A DNA stretch of 64,000 nucleotides from Leptospiraceae bacterium. GTDB lineage: Bacteria; Spirochaetota; Leptospiria; Leptospirales; Leptospiraceae. The stretch spans positions 372,001-436,000 of the forward strand of contig JADJSX010000025.1 of NCBI GenBank assembly GCA_016711485.1. Direction: 5' to 3'. Positions 7,810-16,811 of the stretch are shown here, piece after piece; positions within the stretch are counted from its first letter, which is position 1; each line of letters starts with the position of its first letter. The translations under genes and the position numbers were made by a program. Under the pieces are notes generated by a model. That model was not told the DNA's origin. It made no database searches and worked only from the letters and a program-made list of their open reading frames with translations.

Positions 7810-9057
7810 ATGAAAAATAAAATTTTGATCGTTGAAGATGATGAAATATTACTAAGTACTCTTAAAATATTTTTAGAAGGAAAGAACTATGAAGTTCTAT
7901 TTGCCTCTGATGGTGAATCAGCATTGAAAATATTTGAAAAACAGCCTGTATTGCTTGTGATAACAGATTTACAGATGCCTATTATGGATGGTGTTGCTCT
8001 TGTCGATAATTTGATGACATATCCCAATAAACCTGTTATATTAATCCATTCGAGTGCTTCCGATTTGAATCAAATTATTGAATTAATGCAGAAAGGCGTT
8101 TATGATTATTTAATCAAACCATTTAATTTTGCGGAAATAGGTCTACGTGTTAACAAAGCATATGAATTCGCAGAACTAAGGCATATAAAATCTCAAGTTG
8201 AAAAAGAAAGAGAATTAAGAACTTCACATTTACTCCATTGGAAAAATGAAAATGAAAATATTCTTTCGAAAAAGACTGAGCCAATAGATGGAAATCTAAT
8301 CGGAAGTATCCGCACATCATTTAGTCAGGGTGCTGGACTGGGTGCGTTAATTTCTATATCAGAACTCATCCGAAAAAAAGCAGTTGAAAAGGAAAAAAGT
8401 TTTGAAATAAGTAAACCACTTTTGAATCTGTTCTTCGATAACATTGAAGTCGCAAGAAAAGTCATTAACTCTTTAGAAGAAATCGAATCAATCCAATCAG
8501 GAACAATGAATTTCGAAATTTGTTCAATTAAAGATATTTATGAAATTCTGACTAACGTCTCTCAAAATATTAACGAATTAAAAAAATTGAAAAACCATGA
8601 GATATCACTCCCTTCAAATCAGTTTTTAAATTCTCCACAAAAAATAAAAATTAGTAAATCAAATTTCGAAAAAGCAATTTCTGAAATATTGTTTAATGCA
8701 CTTAAATTTTCAGAACCTAATAGTACTATTTACATTTTGTTGGATTTACAAGAAACTAAAATTTTTATTTCTATTCTTAATACTCCTTCTAAAGATGGAG
8801 TGACAGCTATGGGTATTTTGCCTGAATATTCTAATATTATTTTTGAACCATTTTTTAGAATTTCTAAATTAGTTTATGAATCAATTCCTACTTTGGATTT
8901 TGGTCTAGGACTTACGTTAGTTGATAAAGTAATTCGTAGTCATAATGGAAAAGTAAAAGCAATGAACTTAAGTCGTTTTCCAAATTCTAAAGAGGGCGAA
9001 CTTGATAGAAATTTAGTTAATTTTGAAATAGAACTTCCTTTGATAAATTCGCCTTAA
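7810..9057 (+). CDS. Receiver domain fused to a degenerate histidine-kinase core
   Basis: The 415-residue protein starts with an orthodox response-regulator receiver: acidic pair Asp10/Asp11, phospho-acceptor Asp53 in TDLQMP, and Lys103 in YLIKPF. A short coiled-coil linker leads to a kinase-like region. Where HisKA domains have HExRTPL, this protein reads GSIRTSFSQG, so the phospho-acceptor His appears lost. The C-terminal HATPase keeps the N box (NALKFSEPN) and a G box (DFGLGLTLVDKVI). Such a protein could bind ATP and a partner without autophosphorylating. The SD is AGAAGGA. The gene is the main cargo between the two halves of element A. Confidence 0.8.
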   Translation: MKNKILIVEDDEILLSTLKIFLEGKNYEVLFASDGESALKIFEKQPVLLVITDLQMPIMDGVALVDNLMTYPNKPVILIHSSASDLNQIIELMQKGVYDYLIKPFNFAEIGLRVNKAYEFAELRHIKSQVEKERELRTSHLLHWKNENENILSKKTEPIDGNLIGSIRTSFSQGAGLGALISISELIRKKAVEKEKSFEISKPLLNLFFDNIEVARKVINSLEEIESIQSGTMNFEICSIKDIYEILTNVSQNINELKKLKNHEISLPSNQFLNSPQKIKISKSNFEKAISEILFNALKFSEPNSTIYILLDLQETKIFISILNTPSKDGVTAMGILPEYSNIIFEPFFRISKLVYESIPTLDFGLGLTLVDKVIRSHNGKVKAMNLSRFPNSKEGELDRNLVNFEIELPLINSP

Positions 9058-9083
9058 CAAAATTATTATTGTATTACTTTTTT

Positions 9084-9178
9084 CTAATAGATCAATAAAT
9101 AAGCGGGATTGGGTTGTAGCCCAAGTCGCCGACAAACTTACCTGTCTCTAAACTTTACGCGCTTTTGCGTAAGGTGAG
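9084..9178 (+). mobile_element. Element A, right half of the split copy
   Basis: Homology to the 44925 copy resumes at CTAATAGATCAATAAATAAG. It includes the conserved hairpin TTGGGTTGTAGCCCAA and AAGTCGCCGA, and ends with GCGTAAGGTGAG (9167-9178). TTAGTGA (9179-9185) follows and matches TTAATGA, found before the left half 1.9 kb away, at six of seven bases. The CTAAT..AAT stretch is present at both inner junctions. Confidence 0.75.
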
Positions 9179-9187
9179 TTAGTGAAT

Positions 9188-9733
9188 TTACTTTTTATGG
9201 ATTTCGTAAATAGAAATGGGAGAGCGGAATTTCCCTTTTGAAAAATCATTTACTGTTGGATGTCTTTTTCTATCCAACTGGAAACTCTTGATAACCTCTA
9301 ATCCTTTTGAGCCATAATTTGTATTTATAGACTTACTACGATTAGCCTTAGAATTTTCATTTACGTATTGATTTAATTCACTAAGTTTTACTTTTCCTTC
9401 AGCCGAAAGTAATTCTTTTTCCTCCAAATTAGAATTAGATATGTCCTTTTGTTTTAATGAAAAGTCGTAAAGAAATTGATCATATTTATCTTCTAATATT
9501 TCCGATTCTAAATTTGGTCTGATTTCCATTGCGGTCAATTCTTCGTAGTCTTTGATACCTTGTGTTAAAATAGTTTTTTTTGCTTGTTCTATCATGTCTT
9601 GGCGTCTGCAAACACAGGGAGAAAATGTTATTTCATAGTGAGAGTCTATCAAAGACGGCGTTTCTTTTGCTTCCTCCGGAGGAGAAGAACATTCTAATAA
9701 AAAAAATACAAGTAAAAGCTTACATGATTTCAT
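9188..9733 (-). CDS. Putative lipoprotein
   Basis: The protein has about 181 residues. ATG 9733 gives a short signal peptide with a lipobox (FFLLEC, Cys14), so the mature protein is probably membrane-anchored. The mature part is charged and has no family I recognise. ETPSLIDSHYEITFSPCVC and KRHPTVNDFSKG are the most distinctive stretches. An in-frame start 12 codons upstream would spoil the signal peptide. It is divergent from the LRR gene. The stop lies just beyond the right edge of element A. Confidence 0.7.
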   Translation of the reverse strand: MKSCKLLLVFFLLECSSPPEEAKETPSLIDSHYEITFSPCVCRRQDMIEQAKKTILTQGIKDYEELTAMEIRPNLESEILEDKYDQFLYDFSLKQKDISNSNLEEKELLSAEGKVKLSELNQYVNENSKANRSKSINTNYGSKGLEVIKSFQLDRKRHPTVNDFSKGKFRSPISIYEIHKK

Positions 9734-9832
9734 AGTAGAAAATTCTAAATTGAATAGAAGAAAAGTCAAGAAAAAAGAAATTTACTTTACAGGCAAATTT
9801 AGAATGTAAAAAATTTATCATAACGGGGAATT

Positions 9833-10963
9833 ATGAAATATTTATTCGTAATAATATTGAGTTTATTTGTGAGTAATTTACAAGCTGAATCGCAAATATT
9901 GGAATTGAATGAATTAAAAAAAGAAAAACTTTTTTCTTCTATTGATGAAGCATTGCGTGATCCACTCAAAGTATATAGATTGAATTTAGGTAATTCTAGA
10001 CTTTCAGAAATTCCCAAAGAAATTGAGAAACTAAAGAATATACAAGAGTTAGGATTAAGTTCGAATAAAATTGAATTTATTCCAGATGAAGTCTGTAAAC
10101 TTATTAATCTTCAGAAGATAAATCTTGCATACAATCAGGTGAAACTCTTGCCGGATTGTATTTCAAAGTTAAAACATCTTCAAGAATTAAATCTTACGGC
10201 TAATGAACTTTTGTCGCTTAATCCAGAGATTGGAAAACTAAGTAAATTAGAAAATCTTTTTTTATTTGAAAATACATTACAGGAAATTCCAAAGGAAATT
10301 GGATTACTAATTAATTTACAAAATTTAGATATGCGTAAAAATAAATTAAAAGAGGTTCCTGAACAAATTGGTGAATTAAAGAATCTAAAAACTTTAAATT
10401 TAGCCGCAAATCAAATTAATAAATTATCAAGCGGTATAGGAGGATTATCTGCTCTTCGTTATTTGGATTTAAACTCAAATAGAATAACTACATTACCCGA
10501 ATCTATCGGAAATTTAAATAACTTGGAAGATTTAAATCTTAGCTCCAATAATTTAGGGCTTTTACCGAATTCAATTGGAAATCTTTCTGAATTAAAAAAG
10601 TTAAATTTAGACAAGAACTCTATAATTTCAATACCCAAAGAAGTTTCAGATTTAAAAAATCTTCAGAGAATTTATTTAAATCAAAATTTGCTTGAAATTT
10701 TTCCGGAAGGTTTGTCGGAATTACAAGATATTCTTTCTATTGAACTGAGTCAAAACCGAATAACTACAATTTCCGATTCGTTTGGAAAAATGAAAAAATT
10801 ACAAATTCTTAATTTAGCTTCTAATAAAATTACGTCTTTGCCTGATTCAATTGGAGATTTAAAGAAGTTAACAACGTTTTATCTCAAGAGAAATCAATTT
10901 CCAAAACCAGAACAAGAAAAAGCCAAAAAACTTTTACCTAATTGCAGAATTTACTGGGATTAA
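9833..10963 (+). CDS. Secreted leucine-rich repeat protein
   Basis: The 376-residue protein has a signal peptide (hydrophobic residues 3-15, probable cleavage after LQA) followed by about fourteen 23-residue leucine-rich repeats. The repeats follow the pattern LxxLxLxxNxLxxLPxxIGxL, for example LNSNRITTLPESIGNLNNLE. Families of such proteins are expanded in pathogenic and saprophytic Leptospira and are thought to bind proteins at the surface. There is no transmembrane anchor or lipobox, so it may be periplasmic or released. It ends four bases into the convergent gene. Confidence 0.9.
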   Translation: MKYLFVIILSLFVSNLQAESQILELNELKKEKLFSSIDEALRDPLKVYRLNLGNSRLSEIPKEIEKLKNIQELGLSSNKIEFIPDEVCKLINLQKINLAYNQVKLLPDCISKLKHLQELNLTANELLSLNPEIGKLSKLENLFLFENTLQEIPKEIGLLINLQNLDMRKNKLKEVPEQIGELKNLKTLNLAANQINKLSSGIGGLSALRYLDLNSNRITTLPESIGNLNNLEDLNLSSNNLGLLPNSIGNLSELKKLNLDKNSIISIPKEVSDLKNLQRIYLNQNLLEIFPEGLSELQDILSIELSQNRITTISDSFGKMKKLQILNLASNKITSLPDSIGDLKKLTTFYLKRNQFPKPEQEKAKKLLPNCRIYWD

Positions 10964-12294
10964 ATACTGCGGTTTCTTAATATTAGCCGTTTTGTTAAAA
11001 GCCTTGCTAGAAAAACTCCATAATAGGGATATTTTTTTACCATATCAATGAAGCCGCTTCTAGATATGGGAAGGAGTTGAGCTTTTGTTTGGGCAATTAC
11101 AGTGCCAGTTCGCTTATTATGATGTAAAAACGCCATTTCACCTACAAACATATCTTCAGGTGTTAGGACTGCCACCCTATGTTCATTAACGTATACTCCT
11201 AATTTGCCGGTCAGGATATAGTAAAAATAATCACTTTCAGAACCTTTTTCGAACAATACATCATTTGGATTTAATAAAACTATTTCTCCAGTAGCGAATT
11301 GCATTAAGTGGCTTGCTCTTCTTTTTATTTCATTGTCATTATAAAACTTTAAACGAACCATGTTTCCTTTTTCGTTGTATTGCATTTCATCCACAAAATT
11401 CTTTGTCATTAATATTCCACGACCGTGCACTGAAAATATATTTTCCTCACTTTTAGGGCTTGGAATTTCATTTAAATTAAATCCATTACCTTCGTCGCGG
11501 ATAGTAAATGTGGCTTGGTCATTGTTTATTTCATAAAATATTGTGACACGTTTGTTTTTGATTTCCGGTATTTCAGATCTTTCGTCTATTGCAGAATACA
11601 TATCCATGCTATCTGTAAGAATTTTTGATTTCATTGCAAATCCGATTCCACAGTTTCCATGTTCAATTGCATTGGTAATCATTTCATGCAATGATAACGA
11701 AATTCTAGAGAATGCCTCGTAGTTTCTGAAACCTGCGGCATAACAGACACTCATTATTAAGTTTGCAACTTTTGGAACTAGGCGAAGATTATTTTTAATT
11801 TTAATTTTTCCTTTCTTGCGAGTAACGTTCTCAAGAAGAAATTGTTCTGACTCGAATAATTCCAAATTTGATGTAACAATTTTTAATAAGGTAGGGACTT
11901 TTATTTTAATTTCATTTGTGGTCATGAAATCTATAACACCAATGCTAAGAAGTTTTAGCATTTCTGTTTCCGTTAATTTATCAGCAATCACTACAATCAC
12001 AGTTCCATGCAGCCAAGGATCGTTATGGATTTGAGCAACTATTTTACATAGAAAATCAAAATCGTTATTATACTCGACTACAAATAAACGGGAGGTAATT
12101 TGACCGTAAGTTAAATAATCTAATGCTTGGTTAAATTCATAAAATATTTTAGGATGAAATGTACGCATTTTATCCTCAGCGGTTTGTGAAGCATTTACGA
12201 TTTCATCCATTACTTCTGGTGTATTTAAGCAAACGCTAAAGGATATTTTCTCTTTTCTCGTATTCATAAAATTAGAATGCCTAAATTCATTCAT
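10960..12294 (-). CDS. Pseudo-receiver + RsbW-like ATPase + cyclic nucleotide-binding protein
   Basis: The 444 residues hold three modules. Residues 15-145 look like a receiver, but the phospho-Asp position reads LFVVEYNN (Glu) and the conserved Lys is missing (DFMTTNEI). Residues 170-320 form an anti-sigma/RsbW-type HATPase with N box HEMITNAIEHGN, then RDEGNGFN and HGRGILMTKNF. Residues 330-430 form a cyclic nucleotide-binding domain (EKGSESDYFYYILTGKLGVY and FVGEMAFLHHNKRTGTVIA). It is probably a cytoplasmic switch kinase or anti-sigma factor controlled by cAMP or cGMP. The start is uncertain: ATG 12267 would remove nine residues, and neither start has a clear SD. Confidence 0.85.
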   Translation of the reverse strand: MNEFRHSNFMNTRKEKISFSVCLNTPEVMDEIVNASQTAEDKMRTFHPKIFYEFNQALDYLTYGQITSRLFVVEYNNDFDFLCKIVAQIHNDPWLHGTVIVVIADKLTETEMLKLLSIGVIDFMTTNEIKIKVPTLLKIVTSNLELFESEQFLLENVTRKKGKIKIKNNLRLVPKVANLIMSVCYAAGFRNYEAFSRISLSLHEMITNAIEHGNCGIGFAMKSKILTDSMDMYSAIDERSEIPEIKNKRVTIFYEINNDQATFTIRDEGNGFNLNEIPSPKSEENIFSVHGRGILMTKNFVDEMQYNEKGNMVRLKFYNDNEIKRRASHLMQFATGEIVLLNPNDVLFEKGSESDYFYYILTGKLGVYVNEHRVAVLTPEDMFVGEMAFLHHNKRTGTVIAQTKAQLLPISRSGFIDMVKKYPYYGVFLARLLTKRLILRNRSI

Positions 12295-12313
12295 TTTGTA
12301 GATGATTAATCTG

Positions 12314-13330
12314 TCAAGTTTCCAAAATTACTTTTCCTACTGATTTTCCTGATTTAAAATAATTTAATGCATCTAGAGCATTTTCGAACGGAAAGGTTTT
12401 TCCAATCAGCGGGGGTGATAAATTCATTTGTAAAATGATTTCCAACATTTGACTTAGTTCTTCGATTTTGTCCCAAAGCCAAATTAAGTTGAAAGCAAGT
12501 AATGATTTGTTGCTCGAAATCATTGATAGTGGATCTATTTTGGGACGATTGACATACTTGTATGCAAGTTTTAGTAAGTTTGGAGATTTTGATTCAGGCG
12601 CAAAATTAGCTGAGCCATACACAACGATTCTTCCTGCGGGCGAAAGAGAACGGAAACTATCCTCGAAAATTTTTCCACCTATACATTCTAAAACTAAATT
12701 TAAATCTCTACCATTTAATTTTTTCTGTAGATTTTCGAAAAAGTATTTATCTCTTACAATATAATCATCGTATCCCTCTTGGTTTAAAGTTTGAATTTTG
12801 TCAGGTGTTCCTATGCTTCCGATTGTATATGCATTGTATTTTTTGGCAATCCGATTGGCGTATATTCCGACACCGCCGGCGGCACTGTGAATAAGAACTG
12901 TATTTTTATTTTGTAGATTTCCGAGTGGTATAAGGGCATAATACGCAGTAAGCGCTTGAGTAATAAACGCAGCCCCTTCAGGAAAAGTCCATTGATTTGG
13001 TAAATAATAAATGTAATCTGTAGAAATATTTAAATGAGTAACGTAACCACCAAAGCGGGTAACTCCCATTATCCTGTCTCCAACTTTGAATTTAGTTACA
13101 TTTTTTCCTAGTTTTATGACGTTTCCAGAAAATTCTAATCCTGGAATAAAACTTCCCTTAGGAGTGGCACTATAAAGTCCAACAAGAGCAAATACATCTG
13201 CAAAATTTAAACCAACTGCCTTTACTTCGATAGTAACTTCATTATCATATGGATCTGATAGTTCTTCTGTTATTAATTTTAGGTTATCTAAAGATCCAGC
13301 CTTTTTTGTTCTATGGACACGTCGGTTCAT
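12314..13330 (-). CDS. Zinc-independent MDR-family quinone oxidoreductase
   Basis: The 338-residue medium-chain dehydrogenase/reductase is of the NADPH:quinone reductase/VAT-1 type. The N-terminal GroES-like domain has VKAVGLNFADVFALVGLY and PGLEFSG. The cofactor site VLIHSAAGGVGIYANRIAK follows. The structural zinc cysteines of alcohol dehydrogenases are absent. Its ATG overlaps the stop of the MMPL gene (ATGA), which indicates translational coupling in the operon MlaC-like, MMPL, reductase. The substrate is unknown. Confidence 0.85.
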   Translation of the reverse strand: MNRRVHRTKKAGSLDNLKLITEELSDPYDNEVTIEVKAVGLNFADVFALVGLYSATPKGSFIPGLEFSGNVIKLGKNVTKFKVGDRIMGVTRFGGYVTHLNISTDYIYYLPNQWTFPEGAAFITQALTAYYALIPLGNLQNKNTVLIHSAAGGVGIYANRIAKKYNAYTIGSIGTPDKIQTLNQEGYDDYIVRDKYFFENLQKKLNGRDLNLVLECIGGKIFEDSFRSLSPAGRIVVYGSANFAPESKSPNLLKLAYKYVNRPKIDPLSMISSNKSLLAFNLIWLWDKIEELSQMLEIILQMNLSPPLIGKTFPFENALDALNYFKSGKSVGKVILET

Positions 13331-16300
13331 TTCATCTTTTTTTCATTGGATTTTTTCTTTGAACTTATATTTTTCTTTTCTACTTTTTGGGCTAGATTTT
13401 TCTTTTTCTTTGCAGCCGTTTTTTTAGATACTTGTGCAGTTTTCTTTTTGGATATATCTTTTAATTTCGTTTTTAAGTTTTCTTTTAAGTTGAGGTCTAC
13501 TTTTGTTGGAAGATTAATTTCTATAGACTTTTCTTCCATTTCATTATCTAAATCAATTGGAGTGTCTTTTGATTTTTCCAAGTTTTGTTTGATATGCTCT
13601 TTTAAATTTGTATCAACCGGTAAAGAAGAGTTCACCGTAATATCACTATCATCATTTTCCGAGTCCAAATTAATAGTAGAATCCTTTAAAGTTTCTAGTT
13701 TTTGCTTCAATTCTTGTTTATAATTTGTGGATACATTGCTAGTTTCAATAATCTCCTCTTCCTGTGGATAATCTGTATTATTCTCATCTAGATCAATTGT
13801 TTCTTGTTCGGTGGAATTTTCATGAACAGTTTCTTCTTCAATAGAGGTATTAATGTTCAGACCTACGCTAAGGTCATGTTTATCTTCTTTCTTTGGAGTG
13901 TATACAATTGCTAAAAGGGAAGGAAGTAATGTAAGGGCAACCAATAAAGAGGAACCAATGCCAATACTTGCTATAACGCCTACTGAGTGTAATCCTCTAT
14001 GCTCTGCTATTAATAATACACTCCATCCAATTAAAGTAGTTAGTGTTGATGCAATAATGGCCGGGCCAACTTTAGAAATCGTACGAACAATATTTTTCTC
14101 TTCCATAAAACGATAGTAAATATAGATTCCATTTTGAATTCCATATCCAATCACAATTGGAAAAACTAATACGTTAAAAAAATTAATTTTTGCTCCAAAG
14201 ATTACCATAATTCCAAGCATAACGATTAGTCCCACCAAAAGGGGAAAAAGGGACAGTAATGCCGGTAAAAATCCTCGATAGAATATGATCAGTATTATAA
14301 ATACAATGATAAGAGTTAAACCAACAGCAAGAGGAGCCTCCTCTTGTACGATGTTTGCTAGTTTTGCAAATAAAATTACACTTCCTGCAGTGTAAGCAGT
14401 ATCTGTATGAGACCTCATTTCTTGGATAGATTTGTATGGACGTTTTTCTACAATGAGTGTTGCGGTTAACGGTAGTATATGCATTTTTTCTAATTCTTCT
14501 TTAGTAGATGAATTTGCTAATTTTAAAATTGCATTTTCTTCTTCCTGCGTGTATTTCCCGATCGCATGGTCATTGCTATTTTTATCTAAATCAATGTTGG
14601 TCGAATATAATATTGCGTTTAATGTTCGTTTACTGATTAGAGGATACTCAAATTTACCCACATTATTGAAAAAATTTACAAGATCTTTTCCGTGCCACAA
14701 AGCTACTTTAGGATAAATAAATAACATGTGACCTTTGATTTTACTTGTTTCTACTTCTGTGAATTGTTTTCTGAAAATATCGGGTACATCATGGTATGTA
14801 AATTCTTGCACTCCGAGATACTTGTCTACAGTAGGCAAATGTTTCTTTTGCTCATCATTTAACATGTTTGGTTTTATGAGTTTTAAATCATCTTTAATTT
14901 GTATTAGGATATGCCGATTTTCTTTTTGTTGATTTACGGGTGGAATGATACTCCAGATAGAAACTAATTGATCGACGGAGTCTAACATTCTTTCTGGAAC
15001 AGGGGTAAAAAAATCATAAACGGCTTCACTTTTTTCTAATGTATCTGTTACGATGGCTTGGGGATCGGAACTAACGTCAAATCGATCTCCAATTTCATCA
15101 TAAATCAATAATGATTCTTGGTTTTCTAAAAGTAAATCTCTTCCGCTATAATTAAATTTAACAAATGGGGCAAATATGGATATTACTGAAATAATAGCAA
15201 TACTGATACCAAGTACAATTCGTGGTTTTGCGAAAAATTTATAAACAAAACTAGATTCTTCACTTTCCCTTTGGTTCATGTAGAAAAAACGTTTTAAGCT
15301 CGGTGCAATTCGAAATAAAATTGCGATTTGTAATGAAGTTACAAAATACATTGAAATTGCGATAACAATAATTCCATAACAAGCAATTAAACCAAATTCG
15401 CTGAATCCTTTAAAATCAGAAAACATCAAAACGACAAATGCAGAAGTAGTCGTAAGAGCAGAAATAAGGGAAGCTATTCCAGTATGGAAAATTGTTTCAG
15501 TAACTGCAGTCATAAAATCGTCACGGAGTGTAAATTCCTCTCGGAAGCGGTATAGAAACTGTATACCGTAATCAATTCCGAGCCCCATAAGAACGGCAGC
15601 CATAATAGTAGTAATTGTATTCAATCTTCCAATCACAAGACCCGTAATTCCAAAAGTTAATGTAACACCGGTTAATAACGATATGACCAAAATGAATATA
15701 AAAATAGGATTTCTAAAAAAAACAAAAAGTAAAATTGTGATACCAATGAGTGATGCAATAGAAATAGGTTTGAGTGCATCTACTACACTATCATAATCAT
15801 CTAGGTTTAATTTATAAGATCCACTATAAGCTACATGAATCCCTTGATCCTCAAACCTCATATCAGCTACTACTTGTTTAATTTTAGTTTCGAGATTACG
15901 AGTGAAATTTAGATCTAAAAAAGAACCTTCTGGTTTTACAAGTAGGAGCAACATACCCTTATCCGGTGCAATGTTGTAAGAATCAAAAACATCTCTTTTA
16001 GCTAGTCTTTGGTACTTTGAAAGAATATCGTCGAAGGTTGGATTGTATTCTTCGCCAGTAATATTCATATAAAAAGGATTTAGTTTTTCTGTTTCTTCGT
16101 TAATTTTTCTCTTAATTCTACTTCTAGCTTCGCGCATATCGTTCGATTTAATGTAGAGGGGTAATCGATCTTTTAAAAAACTAGTATCATATTTGTATGA
16201 AATATATCTTATATCTTTGTCTTTTAACAACTCTGAATTAAGTTTATCTGCGTATCGTTTTAGTTTACGTTCGTTTTTTGTATAATACTCTAAGTTCTCT

Positions 16301-16638
16301 TGTCTTATTTTTTCTGCTTCTGCCATTTCGGAAGTATATAACGCGAGGTTTCCTTTTTTCTGTGCATCTACAGCGGATAATATTTTTTTGTCTCTACCTT
16401 TTTCGTCTTTAATTTTTAAGGCAACTATATAAAAGCCATTGCCGCCAATCATCTCAATAACTTCCTTCGTTTTCAGCACTTCAATCCCGTCTGCAGGAAG
16501 TAAATCAATTTGATTGCTATTGATATTCAACTTAAATGATTGGTGTACAGATAAGGATACGACGATCGCAAGAAACGCTAATGTTAGAAAAGGGCGGAGT
16601 AAAAAAATGTGAGAGAGAATAGAGATTATATTTTTCAT
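13327..16638 (-). CDS. MMPL/RND-superfamily lipid transporter with a long charged tail
   Basis: The 1103-residue transporter has the RND layout: one helix, a large periplasmic loop, five helices, then the pattern repeated. MGLGIDYGIQFLYRF (near residue 350) and FPIVIGYGIQNGIYIYYRF (near 830) are the paired sterol-sensing/MMPL motifs. The HpnN group, paired with the MlaC-like HpnM, moves hopanoids or other lipids to the outer membrane; the MlaC-like gene just upstream fits that model. After the last helix come about 190 extra residues: acidic, with three imperfect repeats around LKxxLxxxKDxxIxLD, ending in a Lys/Ala-rich stretch. Element A separates this gene from its upstream partner. Confidence 0.85.
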   Translation of the reverse strand: MKNIISILSHIFLLRPFLTLAFLAIVVSLSVHQSFKLNINSNQIDLLPADGIEVLKTKEVIEMIGGNGFYIVALKIKDEKGRDKKILSAVDAQKKGNLALYTSEMAEAEKIRQENLEYYTKNERKLKRYADKLNSELLKDKDIRYISYKYDTSFLKDRLPLYIKSNDMREARSRIKRKINEETEKLNPFYMNITGEEYNPTFDDILSKYQRLAKRDVFDSYNIAPDKGMLLLLVKPEGSFLDLNFTRNLETKIKQVVADMRFEDQGIHVAYSGSYKLNLDDYDSVVDALKPISIASLIGITILLFVFFRNPIFIFILVISLLTGVTLTFGITGLVIGRLNTITTIMAAVLMGLGIDYGIQFLYRFREEFTLRDDFMTAVTETIFHTGIASLISALTTTSAFVVLMFSDFKGFSEFGLIACYGIIVIAISMYFVTSLQIAILFRIAPSLKRFFYMNQRESEESSFVYKFFAKPRIVLGISIAIISVISIFAPFVKFNYSGRDLLLENQESLLIYDEIGDRFDVSSDPQAIVTDTLEKSEAVYDFFTPVPERMLDSVDQLVSIWSIIPPVNQQKENRHILIQIKDDLKLIKPNMLNDEQKKHLPTVDKYLGVQEFTYHDVPDIFRKQFTEVETSKIKGHMLFIYPKVALWHGKDLVNFFNNVGKFEYPLISKRTLNAILYSTNIDLDKNSNDHAIGKYTQEEENAILKLANSSTKEELEKMHILPLTATLIVEKRPYKSIQEMRSHTDTAYTAGSVILFAKLANIVQEEAPLAVGLTLIIVFIILIIFYRGFLPALLSLFPLLVGLIVMLGIMVIFGAKINFFNVLVFPIVIGYGIQNGIYIYYRFMEEKNIVRTISKVGPAIIASTLTTLIGWSVLLIAEHRGLHSVGVIASIGIGSSLLVALTLLPSLLAIVYTPKKEDKHDLSVGLNINTSIEEETVHENSTEQETIDLDENNTDYPQEEEIIETSNVSTNYKQELKQKLETLKDSTINLDSENDDSDITVNSSLPVDTNLKEHIKQNLEKSKDTPIDLDNEMEEKSIEINLPTKVDLNLKENLKTKLKDISKKKTAQVSKKTAAKKKKNLAQKVEKKNISSKKKSNEKKMK

Positions 16639-16640
16639 TA

Positions 16641-16811
16641 TTATTTACTCACCTTACGCAAGGTGAGTCCAGCGTCCACTTGAGGTTTGCACCTAGCGGT
16701 GGGCTTGCTGCCGCTGGCTATTGAATTTATTAATTCATTAACATTCTCTAATATTCTCAAAATCATCTTTGGCTCCTTAAATTATCAATTTTGCGTAAGG
16801 TCAGTTATTTA
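16641..16811 (-). mobile_element. Element A with 7-bp target duplications, between the MlaC-like and MMPL genes
   Basis: The element is 16648-16804 (157 bp). The ends are CTCACCTTACGC (16648-16659) and GCGTAAGGTCAG (16793-16804). Both sides carry TTATTTA (16641-16647 and 16805-16811), a perfect 7-bp direct repeat. It lies in the opposite orientation to the 44925 copy. The left end is a perfect 9-bp hairpin, ACTCACCTT/AAGGTGAGT. A GC-rich inner palindrome (AGCGG/CCGCT) lies near 16695-16715. The duplication contributes the stop codon of the MlaC-like gene. Confidence 0.85.

Noticed and set aside
13313..13723. Plus-strand frame of 136 codons opposite the MMPL tail
   Set aside because: It is the complement of the Lys-rich tail, which automatically gives a Phe-rich sequence; the MMPL frame has clear domains and coupling to the next gene.
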